64,000 nt of DNA from an uncultured Aquimarina sp. GTDB lineage: Bacteria; Bacteroidota; Bacteroidia; Flavobacteriales; Flavobacteriaceae. The stretch spans positions 765,963 to 829,962 of the forward strand of contig NZ_CANLOZ010000002.1 of the NCBI RefSeq assembly GCF_947492965.1, written 5' to 3'. Positions within the stretch are counted from its first letter, which is position 1. Every line of letters begins with the position of its first letter. Positions 9,101 through 16,897 of this stretch are shown here, one piece after another. The position numbers were made by a program, and so were the translations under genes. The notes under the pieces are model-generated. The model saw only the letters and a list, made by a program, of their open reading frames with translations, ran no database searches and was not told the origin of the DNA.

Positions 9101-9318
9101 CCTCCTACTCGTAAATTAATAAGATCAAATCTACCATCGAAATTGGTTGTTCCACCATAAGTGGTTCCAGTAGGCGAATGAACAGCAGTAATATTAGCTC
9201 CTGGTAGTAATTGATTGGCATTATCATATACCAAACCAGAAATATTGGATGTCGTTACCTGAGCATGAATAGTAATTGCCAATAAGGCAAAGACTAGATT
9301 GATAAGAGTTTTTTTCAT
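6115..9318 (-). CDS. TonB-dependent outer-membrane receptor, Oar-like
   Basis: 1067 aa when started at ATG 9316-9318, which gives the signal peptide MKKTLINLVFALLAITIHAQ; the frame extends 18 codons further upstream through terminator DNA, so the longer form is unlikely. Order: a carboxypeptidase-regulatory-like beta domain (about 25-110, SGLVYDNANQLLPGANITA), a plug domain (about 115-245, with DQIQVSTAPYDV and GFTGASVNAVTKSGTNEWKG), then a 22-strand-type barrel to the C-terminal aromatic RYIFN. The Oar/TonB family imports large substrates or has a structural role. No SusD partner is adjacent, so polysaccharide uptake is not specifically supported. Confidence 0.93.
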   Translation of the reverse strand: MKKTLINLVFALLAITIHAQVTTSNISGLVYDNANQLLPGANITAVHSPTGTTYGGTTNFDGRFDLINLRVGGPYRVTISYVGFKKKVFDDVYLQLGQTYNIDVVMIEDANQLEEVVITTNKNATFSSERTGAETSIGNREIKSLPTITRSAADFYRLEPTASSNGSFGGRNDQFNNFSLDGSIFNNPFGLDAATPGGQTNAQPISLDAIDQIQVSTAPYDVTQAGFTGASVNAVTKSGTNEWKGTVYGFYRNQDLTGDKVGDDDIIVPDLTQAQYGLSIGGPIVKNKLFVFANFEIDDREDLGSNFLAARPGLTGANVSRVSAEDLEFVSRKLDSLGYQTGPYEGYTHNTESTKGILKLDWNISDNHRLALIYNFLDASRDLPANPEAIGRRGPDLTTLQFRNSGYTINNKINSFLVELNSNFGGNISNKFQAGYTLFDDSRDPFSAAAPPINIAQDGVRYIVAGHEPFSINNRLEQKVYQVTNNLNIVTGKHTITLGGSFERFEFDNSFNLGVYTYFNADGGVGTFAPDFDSVRITPGSTNSFEQAVNNGLITEALANARNVFDTNNSTDNWALAETNVGQLAFYAQDKWRMSDKFTLTYGIRVDQPLFFDTRDKIVENIERAAGGEFPDGNYQPGITYFDENGSPTNLNSLDLPSKKLLISPRLGFNYDILGDKTLQIRGGTGIFTGRLPFVWIGNQVANPNFFFYTTSSPDFQFPQVFRNSLGIDYKFKNGLIASTDIIYTEDINAQMVRNFGLGTPSGTLNGADSRPIYLASDRAVNEFGGVTNAYVFTNTNVGHSFNWSFKLQKSFKNGLFASVAYNFLEAEDASSLDAEISSDAYDRNPALGNVNQAISTASRYGDRHRIVGQLNKSFHYGKNKQWRTSLGAFYEYAQGGRFSYTYSGDINNDGSVLNDLIYIPTQTELGTYNFSGTPAEQEEQRAALEAYIQQDEYLRGRRGNYAEKYAILSPWRGRWDVKLLQDYNFQIGDKTNTIQLSVDILNFGNLLNSDWGVIQIPVNDQPIGVTVDATNTPTYSFDTSQTKTFANDFSLDSRWQAQVGLRYIFN

Positions 9319-9357
9319 TGATTGATCGTTTTTGTGTGAATACAATGAAAATAAACA

Positions 9358-9385
9358 AAAAAACCACTCCAAAGGAGCGGTTTTT
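9358..9385. terminator. Terminator of the rpsF-rpsR-rplI operon
   Basis: AAAAACC-CTCC / GGAG-GGTTTTT hairpin with a 3-nt loop and a run of T on either strand. It lies 37 bp downstream of the rplI stop on the minus strand. Confidence 0.75.
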
Positions 9386-9421
9386 ATATTCTTATAAACT
9401 GGTTTATTAACCGATTTAGTA

Positions 9422-9871
9422 TTATGCTTGCGCTATAACTTCAAACGTAAGTGGAGTAATAACAGCTCTGTGAAGACGAATTGAAGCTTCGTACTGACCA
9501 AGACGTTTTATTGTTCCACCTGGTACTGTGATGAATTTTTTCTCTAATTCAACACCTTCTTTAGCTAAAGCTTCAGAAACATCAGCACTAGAAACAGAAC
9601 CAAATAATTTATCGCCTGTTCCAACTTTTGCAGCGATTTTAATTTCAAAAGCAGCTATTTTCTTCGCTAATTTCTCTGCATCTTCAATTTCTTTCTTTTC
9701 TTTAAAAGCACGTTGCTTTAACGTTTCTTCTAATACTTTCTTAGCAGATGGAGTAGCTAACACTGCATATCCTCCTGGGATTAAAAAGTTACGTCCATAA
9801 CCGTTCTTCACCTCTACTACATCGTCTGCGAATCCTAGATTCTCAACGTCTTTCTTTAATATAAGTTCCAT
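9422..9871 (-). CDS. rplI: 50S ribosomal protein L9
   Basis: 149 aa, usual length. The N-terminal 23S-binding domain has the signature DVENLGFADDVVEVKNGYGRNFLIP, followed by a long connecting helix (about 45-75, Lys/Glu-rich) and the C-terminal domain with KLFGSVSSADV. Last gene of the rpsF-rpsR-rplI operon, 16 bp after rpsR. Confidence 0.98.
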   Translation of the reverse strand: MELILKKDVENLGFADDVVEVKNGYGRNFLIPGGYAVLATPSAKKVLEETLKQRAFKEKKEIEDAEKLAKKIAAFEIKIAAKVGTGDKLFGSVSSADVSEALAKEGVELEKKFITVPGGTIKRLGQYEASIRLHRAVITPLTFEVIAQA

Positions 9872-9887
9872 AATGTTATGACGAATT

Positions 9888-10184
9888 TTATTTTAATAAA
9901 TCTCCAACGTATGGCATTAATGCTAAGTGTCTTGCTCTTTTTACAGCAACACTCACTTTACGTTGATATTTTAAAGATGTTCCTGTAAGACGACGAGGCA
10001 ATAATTTCCCTTGTTCGTTTACAAAAGCCATTAAGAAATCAGGATCTTTATAATCAATATATTTAATTCCTGATTTTTTAAAACGACAATATTTCTTCGT
10101 TTTAGAAGTATCTATATTTAATGGAGTAAGATATCTGATCTCTCCATCTTTTTTTCCTTTAGCTTGTTGTTCTATCGATGACAT
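9888..10184 (-). CDS. rpsR: 30S ribosomal protein S18
   Basis: 98 aa with a lysine-rich N-terminal extension and the core [35 protein letters not shown] typical of S18, which pairs with S6 on the 30S platform. Only 2 bp separate it from the rpsF stop, consistent with coupled translation. Confidence 0.98.
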   Translation of the reverse strand: MSSIEQQAKGKKDGEIRYLTPLNIDTSKTKKYCRFKKSGIKYIDYKDPDFLMAFVNEQGKLLPRRLTGTSLKYQRKVSVAVKRARHLALMPYVGDLLK

Positions 10185-10186
10185 AA

Positions 10187-10525
10187 TTAAGCTTTTTGTT
10201 TGTTTCTATTTCTTCTTTTCTCAGCCCAAGCGATTGCATGCTTATCTAATTTTACAGTTAAATAACGCATCACTCTTTCATCTCTTCTGAACTCAACCTC
10301 TACAGTGTTGATAGCTTCTCCTGGTACAGTGTACTCAAATAAGTGATAAAATCCACTTTTCTTGTGCTGGATTGCATAAGCTAACTTCTTAAGACCCCAG
10401 TCTTCTTTAGATATCATCTTGGCACCGTTAGAAACAAGAATGTCTTCGTATTTCTTAACTGTTTCCTTTATCTGCTCTTCAGATAAAACGGGATTCAAGA
10501 TGAAAACAGTTTCATAATGATTCAT
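10187..10525 (-). CDS. rpsF: 30S ribosomal protein S6
   Basis: 112 aa from ATG 10523-10525 ([12 protein letters not shown]). The frame is open 11 codons further upstream, but that extension reaches the promoter box, so the shorter start is chosen. The signature [17 protein letters not shown] and central [22 protein letters not shown] are typical. First gene of the rpsF-rpsR-rplI operon. Confidence 0.97.
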   Translation of the reverse strand: MNHYETVFILNPVLSEEQIKETVKKYEDILVSNGAKMISKEDWGLKKLAYAIQHKKSGFYHLFEYTVPGEAINTVEVEFRRDERVMRYLTVKLDKHAIAWAEKRRNRNKQKA

Positions 10526-10555
10526 AAAAAATCTATTTTTAATTAAAATTGGCTG

Positions 10556-10563
10556 CAAAAGTA
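10556..10563 (-). promoter_or_regulatory. -7 box of the rpsF operon promoter
   Basis: TACTTTTG on the minus strand, with TTGA 19 bp upstream as a partial -33 element. The box lies 30 bp before the S6 ATG and within the longer, rejected S6 frame. Confidence 0.5.
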
Positions 10564-10644
10564 ATACTATTTTTTAAAATATTCAATAAACTCAACAAGA
10601 GAGTAAATAAAAAGTATTATCAAAAATGTAAAAATCATCCATCT

Positions 10645-10685
10645 ATCGTTAAAAAACACAATTCATCGATAAAATACACAAATTC
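10645..10685 (+). promoter_or_regulatory. Two tandem 20-bp repeats, candidate LytTR operator (first gene)
   Basis: ATCGTTAAAAAACACAATTC (10645-10664) is followed without a gap by ATCGATAAAATACACAAATTC minus one base of length (10665-10685). The repeats end one base before the putative -33 TTTA (10687-10690). The period near two helical turns fits how LytTR domains bind direct repeats. A similar pair precedes the paralogous gene. Confidence 0.5.
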
Positions 10686-10686
10686 A

Positions 10687-10717
10687 TTTAAGTTTAGATA
10701 ATTTTTGAGTACTATTG
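10687..10717 (+). promoter_or_regulatory. Putative promoter of first LytTR gene
   Basis: TTTA (10687-10690), 19-bp spacer, TACTATTG (10710-10717), a near match to TTTG-N19-TAnnTTTG. The weak boxes fit an activator-dependent promoter. Confidence 0.4.
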
Positions 10718-10738
10718 TAACATCCTAAATCTAATAAA

Positions 10739-11449
10739 ATGAAAAAACCTTTAATCAAATGCGCAGTCGTAGATGATTCTAATATGCAGCGTCTTGCTAT
10801 AACCCAATTAATCAGAAAACAACCCCAATTAGAACTGGTAGGTGAATGGAGCAACGCCATCGAAGCAAAGAATGGATTACTAGATGTACATACGGATGTA
10901 TTATTTCTCGACATAGAAATGCCTGTACTAAATGGATTTAATCTTCTTGATTATTTAGAAGACAAGCCTCATGTTGTCATCGTTACTGGAAAATCGAAAT
11001 ATGCTCATAAAGCCTTTGATTATAATGCAATAGATTTTTTAAAAAAACCTTTGAAATCAAGTCGTTTTTCTATCACCATAGATAAACTTTTACAAGCCGA
11101 TAATTTTCATAAAAAAATCGAAGCGGAAAAAAATAGTCCTTCGATATTCATAAAAAGCGGTTTAAAAGAATATAAGGTTTATTTACAAGACATTTTATAC
11201 GTATCAGCAATGGGAGATTTTGCAAAAATTCATTTAGAAAAAAGCTCTCCTTTGGTTGTAACTGGCACGATGACTTACTTAGAATCATTATTACCAAAAC
11301 AATACTTTTTTAGAGTGCATCGATCATTTATTGTAAATCTGGAAAAAATAGAACGTTTTACCTCCAGTTATTTGGAAATTAAAAACGAGGCCATTCCCAT
11401 TAGTAGACAAAAGAAACAAGAATTAAGGGATATTTTAAAATCTTTTTAG
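10739..11449 (+). CDS. LytTR-family response regulator (paralogue A)
   Basis: 236 aa. Receiver domain (about residues 5-120) with acidic pocket VDDS (11-14), phosphoacceptor Asp58 in FLDIEMP, and Lys107 in FLKKPLK. The LytTR DNA-binding domain (about 135-236) includes ILYVSAMGDFAKI and FFRVHRSFIVNLEKI. No histidine kinase is adjacent; in Bacteroidota LytTR regulators often pair with a LytS/YpdA-like kinase encoded elsewhere. A paralogue lies 182 bp downstream on the same strand. The upstream tandem repeats suggest self- or cross-regulation. Confidence 0.93.
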   Translation: MKKPLIKCAVVDDSNMQRLAITQLIRKQPQLELVGEWSNAIEAKNGLLDVHTDVLFLDIEMPVLNGFNLLDYLEDKPHVVIVTGKSKYAHKAFDYNAIDFLKKPLKSSRFSITIDKLLQADNFHKKIEAEKNSPSIFIKSGLKEYKVYLQDILYVSAMGDFAKIHLEKSSPLVVTGTMTYLESLLPKQYFFRVHRSFIVNLEKIERFTSSYLEIKNEAIPISRQKKQELRDILKSF

Positions 11450-11544
11450 TATTAATAACCATAAAAATTATTTACAAGTAACTGTGATTAAAGTGATTCT
11501 AAAAAATGACATTTAAAATAAAAAAACATCGGAATTTTTCATTT

Positions 11545-11584
11545 CGATGAAACACATTTTTTATCGATAAAAAGCGTAAAATGT
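11545..11584 (+). promoter_or_regulatory. Two tandem 20-bp repeats, candidate LytTR operator (second gene)
   Basis: CGATGAAACACA at 11545 and CGATAAAAAGCG at 11565 begin repeats of period 20. They end at the -33 TTTG (11584-11587), the same geometry as upstream of the first paralogue. All four half-sites begin CG(A/T)T(A/G)AAA. Confidence 0.45.
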
Positions 11585-11615
11585 TTGTGGAAATAATATA
11601 TATTCATTAATATTG
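11584..11615 (+). promoter_or_regulatory. Putative promoter of second LytTR gene
   Basis: TTTG at 11584-11587, 20-bp spacer, TAATATTG at 11608-11615, which is one mismatch from TAnnTTTG. The ATG follows 17 bp later. Confidence 0.45.
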
Positions 11616-11631
11616 TATAGAATATTAACCT

Positions 11632-12345
11632 ATGCAAGTGGAACAATCTCAATTAAAATGCGCAGTAGTAGACGATTCACGTCTCCAAAGACTCGCAATT
11701 GTAAAATTAATAGATGAACACTCATCACTAGAATTAGTGGCTGAGTGGAACAATGCTATTGAGACGAAAAACGGATTATTAGATACTCCGGTCGACCTAT
11801 TGTTTCTAGATATCGAAATGCCAATACTCACCGGTTTTGATCTTTTAGATGATCTGGAAAACAAACCTCATATCATATTTGTTACTGGAAAAACAAAATA
11901 TGCTTTTAAAGCCTTTGACTACGATGCTATCGATTATTTAAGAAAGCCCCTAAAAAAAGATCGATTTAATGCAGCTGTAGAGAAAGCACTTAGCATGTCT
12001 CGTTTAAATTCAGAACAAGCTTCTGTAGAGGATGATGATTACATCTTTGTAAAAAGTAATCTGAAAAAACGAAAAATATTTTTAAATCAATTAAAGTATG
12101 TAGAAGCTTTAGGTGATTATGTAAAGTTAATTATGGAAGATGGTGATCCTATTGTGGTTTTGGCTACGATGAAATCATTTGAGGCAGAATTACCAAGCGA
12201 TCGTTTTTTAAGAATACACAAATCGTACATCGTAAATCTTGATAAAGTAGAACGTTATAACAGTCGTAACATAGAAATAGCGGATGAAAAAATACCGCTA
12301 AGTAGACATAAAAAACATTCTTTGATAGAGGCGTTAAGCGGATAA
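11632..12345 (+). CDS. LytTR-family response regulator (paralogue B)
   Basis: 237 aa, collinear with the preceding gene. Receiver has VDDS (13-16), phosphoacceptor Asp60 in FLDIEMP and Lys109 in LRKPLK. The C-terminal LytTR domain has LKYVEALGDYVKL and FLRIHKSYIVNLDKV. The shared motif NAIE-KNGLLD in both proteins and conserved flanks point to a tandem duplication that has diverged substantially. It is followed by its own terminator. Whether the two are controlled by one kinase cannot be told from sequence. Confidence 0.93.
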   Translation: MQVEQSQLKCAVVDDSRLQRLAIVKLIDEHSSLELVAEWNNAIETKNGLLDTPVDLLFLDIEMPILTGFDLLDDLENKPHIIFVTGKTKYAFKAFDYDAIDYLRKPLKKDRFNAAVEKALSMSRLNSEQASVEDDDYIFVKSNLKKRKIFLNQLKYVEALGDYVKLIMEDGDPIVVLATMKSFEAELPSDRFLRIHKSYIVNLDKVERYNSRNIEIADEKIPLSRHKKHSLIEALSG

Positions 12346-12366
12346 AACAAAGTATTATAAATATAC

Positions 12367-12398
12367 AATCCCGTTACTTCTAAGTGATGGGATTTTTT
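12367..12398 (+). terminator. Terminator after second LytTR gene
   Basis: AATCCCGTTACTT / AAGTGATGGGATT stem (with one G-T pair) and T6 tail, starting 22 bp after the stop codon. Confidence 0.75.
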
Positions 12399-12427
12399 AT
12401 TTAATGAAACCTAATAAATAATGAGCA

Positions 12428-14881
12428 TTAATAATTATCGACGTTGATAATTATCCGTACTCCAGAAAACTCTCTAATACTTTTAAATGAGTTCTCAATT
12501 TTTTTAATAACGTCTTTTGTTTTTTTTAGAGATTGTCCTGCTGGTATTTTAACCAATATATTTTTATTATACTGGTTTCTAATTCTGGAGATTGGAGGGA
12601 ATTCGGGCCCTAAAACATGTTCTTTAAAACTCATTCTAAGAGATTTAGCAAACCAGGCTGTAGCGTCATTAACTCTATTATAATCTTTATGACGTCCTGT
12701 TATTTTAATAATCCTGTAAAATGGAGGATATTTATATTGATAACGCTCTTCCATCTGATCTTTATACATTCCTTCAAAGTCATTAATAGATACCTGCTGA
12801 AGAATTTGATGAAAAGGATTATAGGTCTGTATCAGAACTTTTCCTCTTTTACTGGTTCTACCAGCTCTACCAGCTACCTGTTGCATTAATTGAAAGCTTC
12901 TTTCATGCGCTCTAAAGTCAGGGAAGTTGAGCAAATTATCCGCATTCATGATACCCACTAAGGTTACATTTCTAAAGTCAAGTCCTTTAGTAAGCATTTG
13001 AGTTCCTACTAAAATATCAATTTCTCCATTTTCGAATTTGGTAATAATTTTTTCGTATCCATGCTTTCCTCTTGTAGTATCCTGATCCATTCGACCAATA
13101 TGATGTTCTGGAAAAAGCTCTTTAAGTTCATTTTCTATCTGTTCAGTACCAAAACCTTTTGTTGTTAACTCAGGGCTATCGCAGGCAAGACATTTTTGCA
13201 ACATTGCGATATGATATCCGCAATAATGACATCTCAATTGATTTCTATAATTATGATATGTTAAGCTAACATCACAATTAGGGCACTGCGGAGAATGGCC
13301 GCAAGTATTACATTCTACAACAGGAGAATACCCTCTTCTATTTTGAAATAAAATTACCTGTTCATCTTCTTTTAAAGCTTCTTCGATAGCTGTTAATAGG
13401 GTATCACTAAAGTGCCCTTTCATCTCTTTACGCTTGTACTTCGTTTTAAGATCTACCAGATTAATATCTGGCATCAATACATTACCATATCTTCTATTTA
13501 GAGTAACCAATCCGTACTTTTTTTGATTGGCATTATAATATGATTCTAAAGAAGGAGTAGCAGATCCAAGAACTACTTTACCATTAAATAGTTTGGAAAG
13601 TACAATTGCTGTATCTCTTGCATGGTATCTAGGAGCTGGATCATACTGCTTAAACGAACTTTCGTGCTCCTCATCTATAATGATTAACCCAAGGTTTGTG
13701 AATGGAAGAAAGATTGAAGATCTAGCACCAATAACTATTTGTGCTTTTGCTTTAGATTCTTTTACATTATTCCAAGCTTCTACTCTTTCATTTACCGAAT
13801 ATTTTGAATGGTATACGGTCAATTTTTCACCAAAGTATTCTTGCAATCTACTAATTAATTGCGTGGTCAAAGCTATTTCGGGTAACAAATACAAAACTTG
13901 TTTTCCTTTTGCAATTTGCTCTTCTATTAGTTTTACATATACTTCTGTCTTACCAGAAGAAGTAACCCCATGAAACAAACAGACATCTTTTTCCAGTAAA
14001 TGTTTTTGTATTTGCTCTAATGCTTGTTTTTGAAAAGAATTCAGTTCTTTACTAGAAACACTAATATTAGACGTATACTCTACTCTATCGGTTTGTTTGT
14101 GATACTCTTCTAAAATACCTTTATCAACTAAGGTCTTAATAATACTAGTACTGCTATTAGCTACTTTAATTAGGTCCGCTACTTTAATAGCTTTATTTGT
14201 TTTGGCTTGCAACATAAACAAATGCATTAACACCTCCTTTTGCTTTGGAGCTCTTGTTAAAGAATCTAATAAATCTTGTAATGCTTCTTCAGTACTATAC
14301 GCAATCTGTAATTTAACATACCGAACTAGTTTAGGTTTGTATCGCTCATAAATCTCCTCCTGAACAGTAATTACATTTTTCTCTATAAGTCTTTTTATAA
14401 GTGGAAGTACATTTTTCTTTCCCACAATATCCATTACCTCCTGTATGCGAAGTAAACTTTGATGCTGCAGTGCTTCGTATAATAAAAACTCATCATCTTT
14501 TAATTCTTGTTCATCTATTGTATGTGAATCATTCCTAAGAATAATAGTCTCACTTTCGAGTAAGAATGCACTAGGTAAGGCAGCTCTCATTACTTCTCCC
14601 TTAGAACACATATAGTATTCTGATATCCAAGACCAAAGTTGTAATTGATCATTTGTTACAATAGGAACCTCATCCAAAATATGCTCGATCTCTTTAGCTT
14701 CATAAACCTGAGGAGCTGTTTGATGAATGTTCGTTACCAATGCAGAATACACTTTACTTTTACCAAATTGTACAGCTACTCTCATTCCAGGTTTAAGGAA
14801 ATGAGCCTCATTCTCATTAACACTATACGTAAACTCTTTATGAAGAGGAATTGGAAGAATTACATCTATATAATATTGCAT
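12428..14881 (-). CDS. priA: Primosomal protein N', replication restart helicase PriA
   Basis: 817 aa from ATG 14879-14881 (MQYYIDVILPIPL). The frame is open to 14920 but a promoter -7 box at 14900-14907 lies inside that extension, so the shorter start is preferred. Superfamily 2 DNA helicase that reloads the replisome at stalled forks. Visible: N-terminal 3'-DNA-binding domain; Walker A HGVTSSGKTEVY; DEEH box (IIIDEEH); the zinc-binding cysteines CNTCGHSPQCPNC and CHYCGYH-CLAC; and motif VI QVAGRAGR. Convergent with the LytTR gene; monocistronic. Confidence 0.97.
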   Translation of the reverse strand: MQYYIDVILPIPLHKEFTYSVNENEAHFLKPGMRVAVQFGKSKVYSALVTNIHQTAPQVYEAKEIEHILDEVPIVTNDQLQLWSWISEYYMCSKGEVMRAALPSAFLLESETIILRNDSHTIDEQELKDDEFLLYEALQHQSLLRIQEVMDIVGKKNVLPLIKRLIEKNVITVQEEIYERYKPKLVRYVKLQIAYSTEEALQDLLDSLTRAPKQKEVLMHLFMLQAKTNKAIKVADLIKVANSSTSIIKTLVDKGILEEYHKQTDRVEYTSNISVSSKELNSFQKQALEQIQKHLLEKDVCLFHGVTSSGKTEVYVKLIEEQIAKGKQVLYLLPEIALTTQLISRLQEYFGEKLTVYHSKYSVNERVEAWNNVKESKAKAQIVIGARSSIFLPFTNLGLIIIDEEHESSFKQYDPAPRYHARDTAIVLSKLFNGKVVLGSATPSLESYYNANQKKYGLVTLNRRYGNVLMPDINLVDLKTKYKRKEMKGHFSDTLLTAIEEALKEDEQVILFQNRRGYSPVVECNTCGHSPQCPNCDVSLTYHNYRNQLRCHYCGYHIAMLQKCLACDSPELTTKGFGTEQIENELKELFPEHHIGRMDQDTTRGKHGYEKIITKFENGEIDILVGTQMLTKGLDFRNVTLVGIMNADNLLNFPDFRAHERSFQLMQQVAGRAGRTSKRGKVLIQTYNPFHQILQQVSINDFEGMYKDQMEERYQYKYPPFYRIIKITGRHKDYNRVNDATAWFAKSLRMSFKEHVLGPEFPPISRIRNQYNKNILVKIPAGQSLKKTKDVIKKIENSFKSIREFSGVRIIINVDNY

Positions 14882-14899
14882 CGACATTTTTGATTCATA

Positions 14900-14907
14900 C
14901 AAAAATA
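14900..14907 (-). promoter_or_regulatory. -7 box of priA promoter
   Basis: TATTTTTG on the minus strand, 18 bp before the chosen priA ATG. It argues against the longer N terminus. Confidence 0.45.
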
Positions 14908-14932
14908 CATCTTTAGCCAAATTATAAACAAC

Positions 14933-14960
14933 AAAAGCCAGATCAATTGACCTGGCTTTT
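14933..14960. terminator. Terminator after the first chalcone-isomerase-like gene
   Basis: AAAAGCCAG / CTGGCTTTT arms joined by a near-palindromic centre (ATCAATTGAC), located 24 bp past the stop of the minus-strand gene at 14985, with T-rich sequence on each side. Confidence 0.65.
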
Positions 14961-14984
14961 GCTAGATTTTGGGGTAAATTTATT

Positions 14985-15551
14985 TTATCCGTTTTGGCCT
15001 AACATTCCTCCTTTGATTAATTTACACGCTGGCTCATCTCCCAACCAAATTTTGAATAACGCATATTTAAAATCTCTTCCTTCTATATATCCAATTTCTT
15101 CTCCATTCTTATACGTTCTTATTCCTTTTCCTTTTATGTAAACAAGATCAAAGAAATCATTGATTTGCGTACTACTACCAAATAGTTCTAAAAACTTATC
15201 GATTCTTTCATCTAAACTTTGTGTATTTCCAAACATAGCATCATCAAAACCTTTTCTAAACACTTTGATCATCCTTTTATTAGTTACTTTTTTAGAATTG
15301 ATAACTAATCTAATAGACATACTCTCATCTGCATCTAAAACTTTTCTATCATCTGTATATTTATTTACGGTATATAAACCTCCGGAATATGTTTCTACGC
15401 CAAGTACTTTTCTAACTCCGGCACCATTAAGGGTAAGTTCTTCTCCTTCAAAATTTACTTTATAAGGAACTACTGCATCACCAACTCGAATTTGAGCTGT
15501 TGCCATTGTTGCAACTAGCAGTAATATAGATAGGGTAATTATTTTTTTCAT
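14985..15551 (-). CDS. Secreted chalcone isomerase-like protein (paralogue 1)
   Basis: 188 aa with Sec signal peptide (MKKIITLSILLLVATMATAQ). The mature part resembles the bacterial chalcone-isomerase-like family: LNGAGVRK near the N terminus, YSGGLY, the Ser/Arg-rich helix NKRMIKVFRKGFDDA, then RIDKFLELF and the C-terminal GRDFKYALFKIWLGDEPA. In plants this fold binds flavonoids or fatty acids; bacterial members have no established substrate. Two paralogues follow within 2 kb on the same strand. Predicted periplasmic or surface location. Confidence 0.85.
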   Translation of the reverse strand: MKKIITLSILLLVATMATAQIRVGDAVVPYKVNFEGEELTLNGAGVRKVLGVETYSGGLYTVNKYTDDRKVLDADESMSIRLVINSKKVTNKRMIKVFRKGFDDAMFGNTQSLDERIDKFLELFGSSTQINDFFDLVYIKGKGIRTYKNGEEIGYIEGRDFKYALFKIWLGDEPACKLIKGGMLGQNG

Positions 15552-15657
15552 GATTTAGTTTTTTAAAAATTACAAAGTCTTAGTTCTGTATTTTTTTAAA
15601 AACTAACAATCAAAAATGTTAAAATTTTGTTTAAACATTAAACCATTAAGAAACACA

Positions 15658-16086
15658 CTATGCTTTAACCCACTGTTGAGTACGAAATAAAAAGGCAATG
15701 TAACCCCTTACATTTAAGGTGTTTGGATCATTTTCTTCTAACCAAATTTTGCATCTGTACACCTTTCCATTTTCAGGATCTAAAATTGTTCCATCTTCAT
15801 ATTCATTCCCATCTTTTGTTAAACCTTTTATAATAACCATACCCTCGATAGGTTTATTATAATCTTCTCCTTCACATTCTTTACATAATTGTCCTCTATC
15901 CGATTCCTTTAAAATTCGATCAATCTTTCCGTAAATTTTATCTCCCTTTTTGTAGATTTCTACGATAGATCTGGCTTCTCCAGTAGTATCATCTATTGTT
16001 TTCCATTTTCCAATAATTCCATTTTGAGCATTTACAAAACTTGATAGTAATATAAAACAGCTAATAATGATTTGATGTAATTTCAT
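15658..16086 (-). CDS. DUF2147 domain secreted protein
   Basis: 142 aa with signal peptide ending FVNAQ. The core GIIGKWKTIDDTTGE, VEIYKKGDKIYGKI and C-terminal RCKIWLEENDPNTLNVRGYIAF match the DUF2147 family, a small beta-barrel of unknown function related to lipocalin-like folds. It contains a CKEC pair (GQLCKECEGED). It sits between two chalcone-isomerase-like genes, itself separated by a strong terminator from the one upstream. Confidence 0.85.
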   Translation of the reverse strand: MKLHQIIISCFILLSSFVNAQNGIIGKWKTIDDTTGEARSIVEIYKKGDKIYGKIDRILKESDRGQLCKECEGEDYNKPIEGMVIIKGLTKDGNEYEDGTILDPENGKVYRCKIWLEENDPNTLNVRGYIAFLFRTQQWVKA

Positions 16087-16136
16087 ATTGAGTATTTATT
16101 TTAGAATATAATATTAAAAAAATATTGTGATACTAA

Positions 16137-16164
16137 AAAAGCTACCTGAGCTCAGGTAGCTTTT
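16137..16164. terminator. Terminator after chalcone-isomerase-like paralogue 2
   Basis: A perfect palindromic stem (AAAAGCTACCTGAG and its complement) with T4 tails, 26 bp beyond the stop at 16190 and before the DUF2147 gene. Confidence 0.8.
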
Positions 16165-16189
16165 ATGTTTATGCTATTGAAAAGTAGAA

Positions 16190-16753
16190 TTATTGTAATC
16201 CTAACATTCCATTTTTGATATCGTCACTAGCAGGTTCATCACCTAACCATATTTTAAATAACGCATATTTAAAGTCACGTCCTTCTATCTCTCCGAGTTT
16301 TTTTCCATTTTTGAAACAGTGAACACCTTTGTCCTTTATATATACAATATCAAAAATATCATTCTTTACAATAGGCTCATTAAAGAACTTAATAAACTTA
16401 TTGATTCTCTCGTCTAATGATTTTGTATTACCAAAAGTCGCTTTGTTAAATCCATCTCTAACAGCTTTGATCATTTTCTTTTGAGTAACAAATCCCGATA
16501 CTATATTCAACTTTATTGCCATAGTTTCATCCGCATCCAAAATCGCTCTAGGGTCTTTACTCTTTTTTTGTAAATACAACCCTCCAGCATATAGGTCAAT
16601 CCATAACATTGCGCGCATCCCCGCACCATTTAACTTAAGATCCGTATCGCCAAAATTCTCTTCATAAGGTAACACAGCCTTACCTACTCTAATTTGTGCT
16701 GTAGCTGTATTTAGAGAAATTAACGCTACAATTAATAAAGTAATATTCTTCAT
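16190..16753 (-). CDS. Secreted chalcone isomerase-like protein (paralogue 2)
   Basis: 187 aa from ATG 16751-16753; a TTG three codons upstream is a less likely start. Signal peptide ends TATAQ. Shares with paralogue 1 the mature N-terminus IRVGKAVLPY, LNGAGMRAML, YAGGLYL, FGNTKSLDERI and C-terminal GRDFKYALFKIWLGDEPA, so these two are the closest pair. A TACTTTTG box lies 54 bp upstream and a terminator follows, indicating separate expression. Confidence 0.85.
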   Translation of the reverse strand: MKNITLLIVALISLNTATAQIRVGKAVLPYEENFGDTDLKLNGAGMRAMLWIDLYAGGLYLQKKSKDPRAILDADETMAIKLNIVSGFVTQKKMIKAVRDGFNKATFGNTKSLDERINKFIKFFNEPIVKNDIFDIVYIKDKGVHCFKNGKKLGEIEGRDFKYALFKIWLGDEPASDDIKNGMLGLQ

Positions 16754-16807
16754 CTTTGTCAAAGTTTTATTTGGGGTATATTAATATCAATTTTTCCATC
16801 AAGTTTT

Positions 16808-16815
16808 CAAAAGTA
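16808..16815 (-). promoter_or_regulatory. -7 box upstream of chalcone-isomerase-like paralogue 2
   Basis: TACTTTTG on the minus strand, 54 bp before ATG 16753. No clear -33 box is seen. Confidence 0.4.
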
Positions 16816-16897
16816 ATAAAATCTGTTATGCGCGCATAGCAATTTTCAAAAAAAAACGTTAAATTGTGTATTTCACCGCTAAAATAAGCATTTTATC

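Noticed and set aside
9319..9372. 18-codon upstream extension of the TonB-dependent receptor
   Set aside because: It would hide the signal peptide and runs into the rplI terminator hairpin.
14882..14920. 13-codon N-terminal extension of PriA
   Set aside because: It spans a TATTTTTG promoter box, and the typical PriA start MQYYIDV-type sequence begins at 14881.
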